This document shows, piece by piece, positions 61,189 through 61,269 of a stretch of DNA of 61,269 nucleotides (its first letter is position 1; the number at the start of each line of letters is the position of its first letter). The DNA comes from Spirosoma luteum DSM 19990 (lineage in GTDB: Bacteria > Bacteroidota > Bacteroidia > Cytophagales > Spirosomataceae). The position numbers and the translations under genes were made by a program. The notes beneath the pieces are model-generated. The model did not search any database and had not been told where the DNA came from. It saw nothing but the letters and a program-made list of their open reading frames with translations. The DNA is taken from the NCBI RefSeq assembly GCF_000374065.1, contig NZ_KB893253.1, positions 80,096 to 141,364 of the forward strand, in the 5' to 3' direction.

Positions 61189-61269
61189 ATGGACATTCAC
61201 TACTACATCGGCATCGACATTAGCAAAGCAACACTCGATTGGGCCGTCTTTGATGGCAAGACTCTTGTC
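61189..61269 (+). CDS. IS110-family transposase, N-terminal fragment
   Basis: 27 codons before the window ends: MDIHYYIGIDISKATLDWAV then FDGKTLV. GIDISK holds the first Asp of the RuvC-like DEDD domain typical of IS110 transposases. The rest of the protein is outside the window. Confidence 0.85.
   Translation, partial: MDIHYYIGIDISKATLDWAVFDGKTLV

Overview
The window looks like a chromosomal accessory region of a Bacteroidota bacterium, most likely of the order Cytophagales (Spirosoma-like). I infer this from the protein families (DUF2911, DUF3347, HMA-AraC fusions, split or long-linker CusA, CopB with a His-rich head), from coding regions of roughly 50-55 % GC beside AT-rich intergenic DNA, and from the near absence of Shine-Dalgarno sequences. 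No rRNA or tRNA was seen.

Region 1 (about 1-18.8 kb) is a copper resistance island. It holds a DUF305 membrane protein, DUF2911 and DUF3347 periplasmic proteins, two AraC-type regulators fused to an HMA-like CxxC sensor domain, a small CopZ-like chaperone, a CusA/CusC/CusB/CusB export operon whose CusA is encoded by two ORFs, a CopB-type (CPH) and a CopA-type (CPC) P1B-ATPase, and a stray GT61 glycosyltransferase. Region 2 (18.9-21.9 kb) has gene debris, a lone MreB and a complete IS630-family element.

Region 3 (21.9-37.5 kb), nearly all on the minus strand, is a sulfur-compound oxidation cluster. It encodes a sulfite dehydrogenase (molybdopterin subunit plus cytochrome c), a YeiH-type exporter with a LysR regulator, a TsdA-like thiosulfate dehydrogenase, a DsrE-like protein, a half-length TSUP protein, cytochrome c oxidase subunit I without subunit II, YVTN and repeat lipoproteins, two ModA-like binding proteins without ABC partners, and an AraC regulator.

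Region 4 (37.5-39 kb) is an IS3-family element with a canonical A_AAA_AAG slippery site. Region 5 (39.2-57.2 kb) is a complete BREX type 1-like phage-defence locus in two blocks: brxA-brxB-brxC-pglX, and pglZ-brxL. Between them sit three non-core genes: a 752-aa HTH/beta-rich protein, an outer-membrane beta-barrel protein and a small membrane protein. The divergent promoter of two of these carries four TTCAWWTGAA palindromes spaced at whole helical turns. A DUF1016 (PDDEXK) nuclease gene diverges from brxA across another dyad.

Region 6 (57.3-61.3 kb) is a decaying mobile-element zone: two uncharacterised genes, an IS5-family remnant, and a second IS3 element. That element is broken by at least five short GC-rich inserts (four of 16 bp, one of 14 bp, in both orientations, two identical) and then by an IS110-family element that runs off the window. 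The 235 bp before the IS110 transposase are a candidate bridge-RNA region. The operator array with its HTH protein, and the 16-bp insert family, are the two signals I consider most likely to be new.
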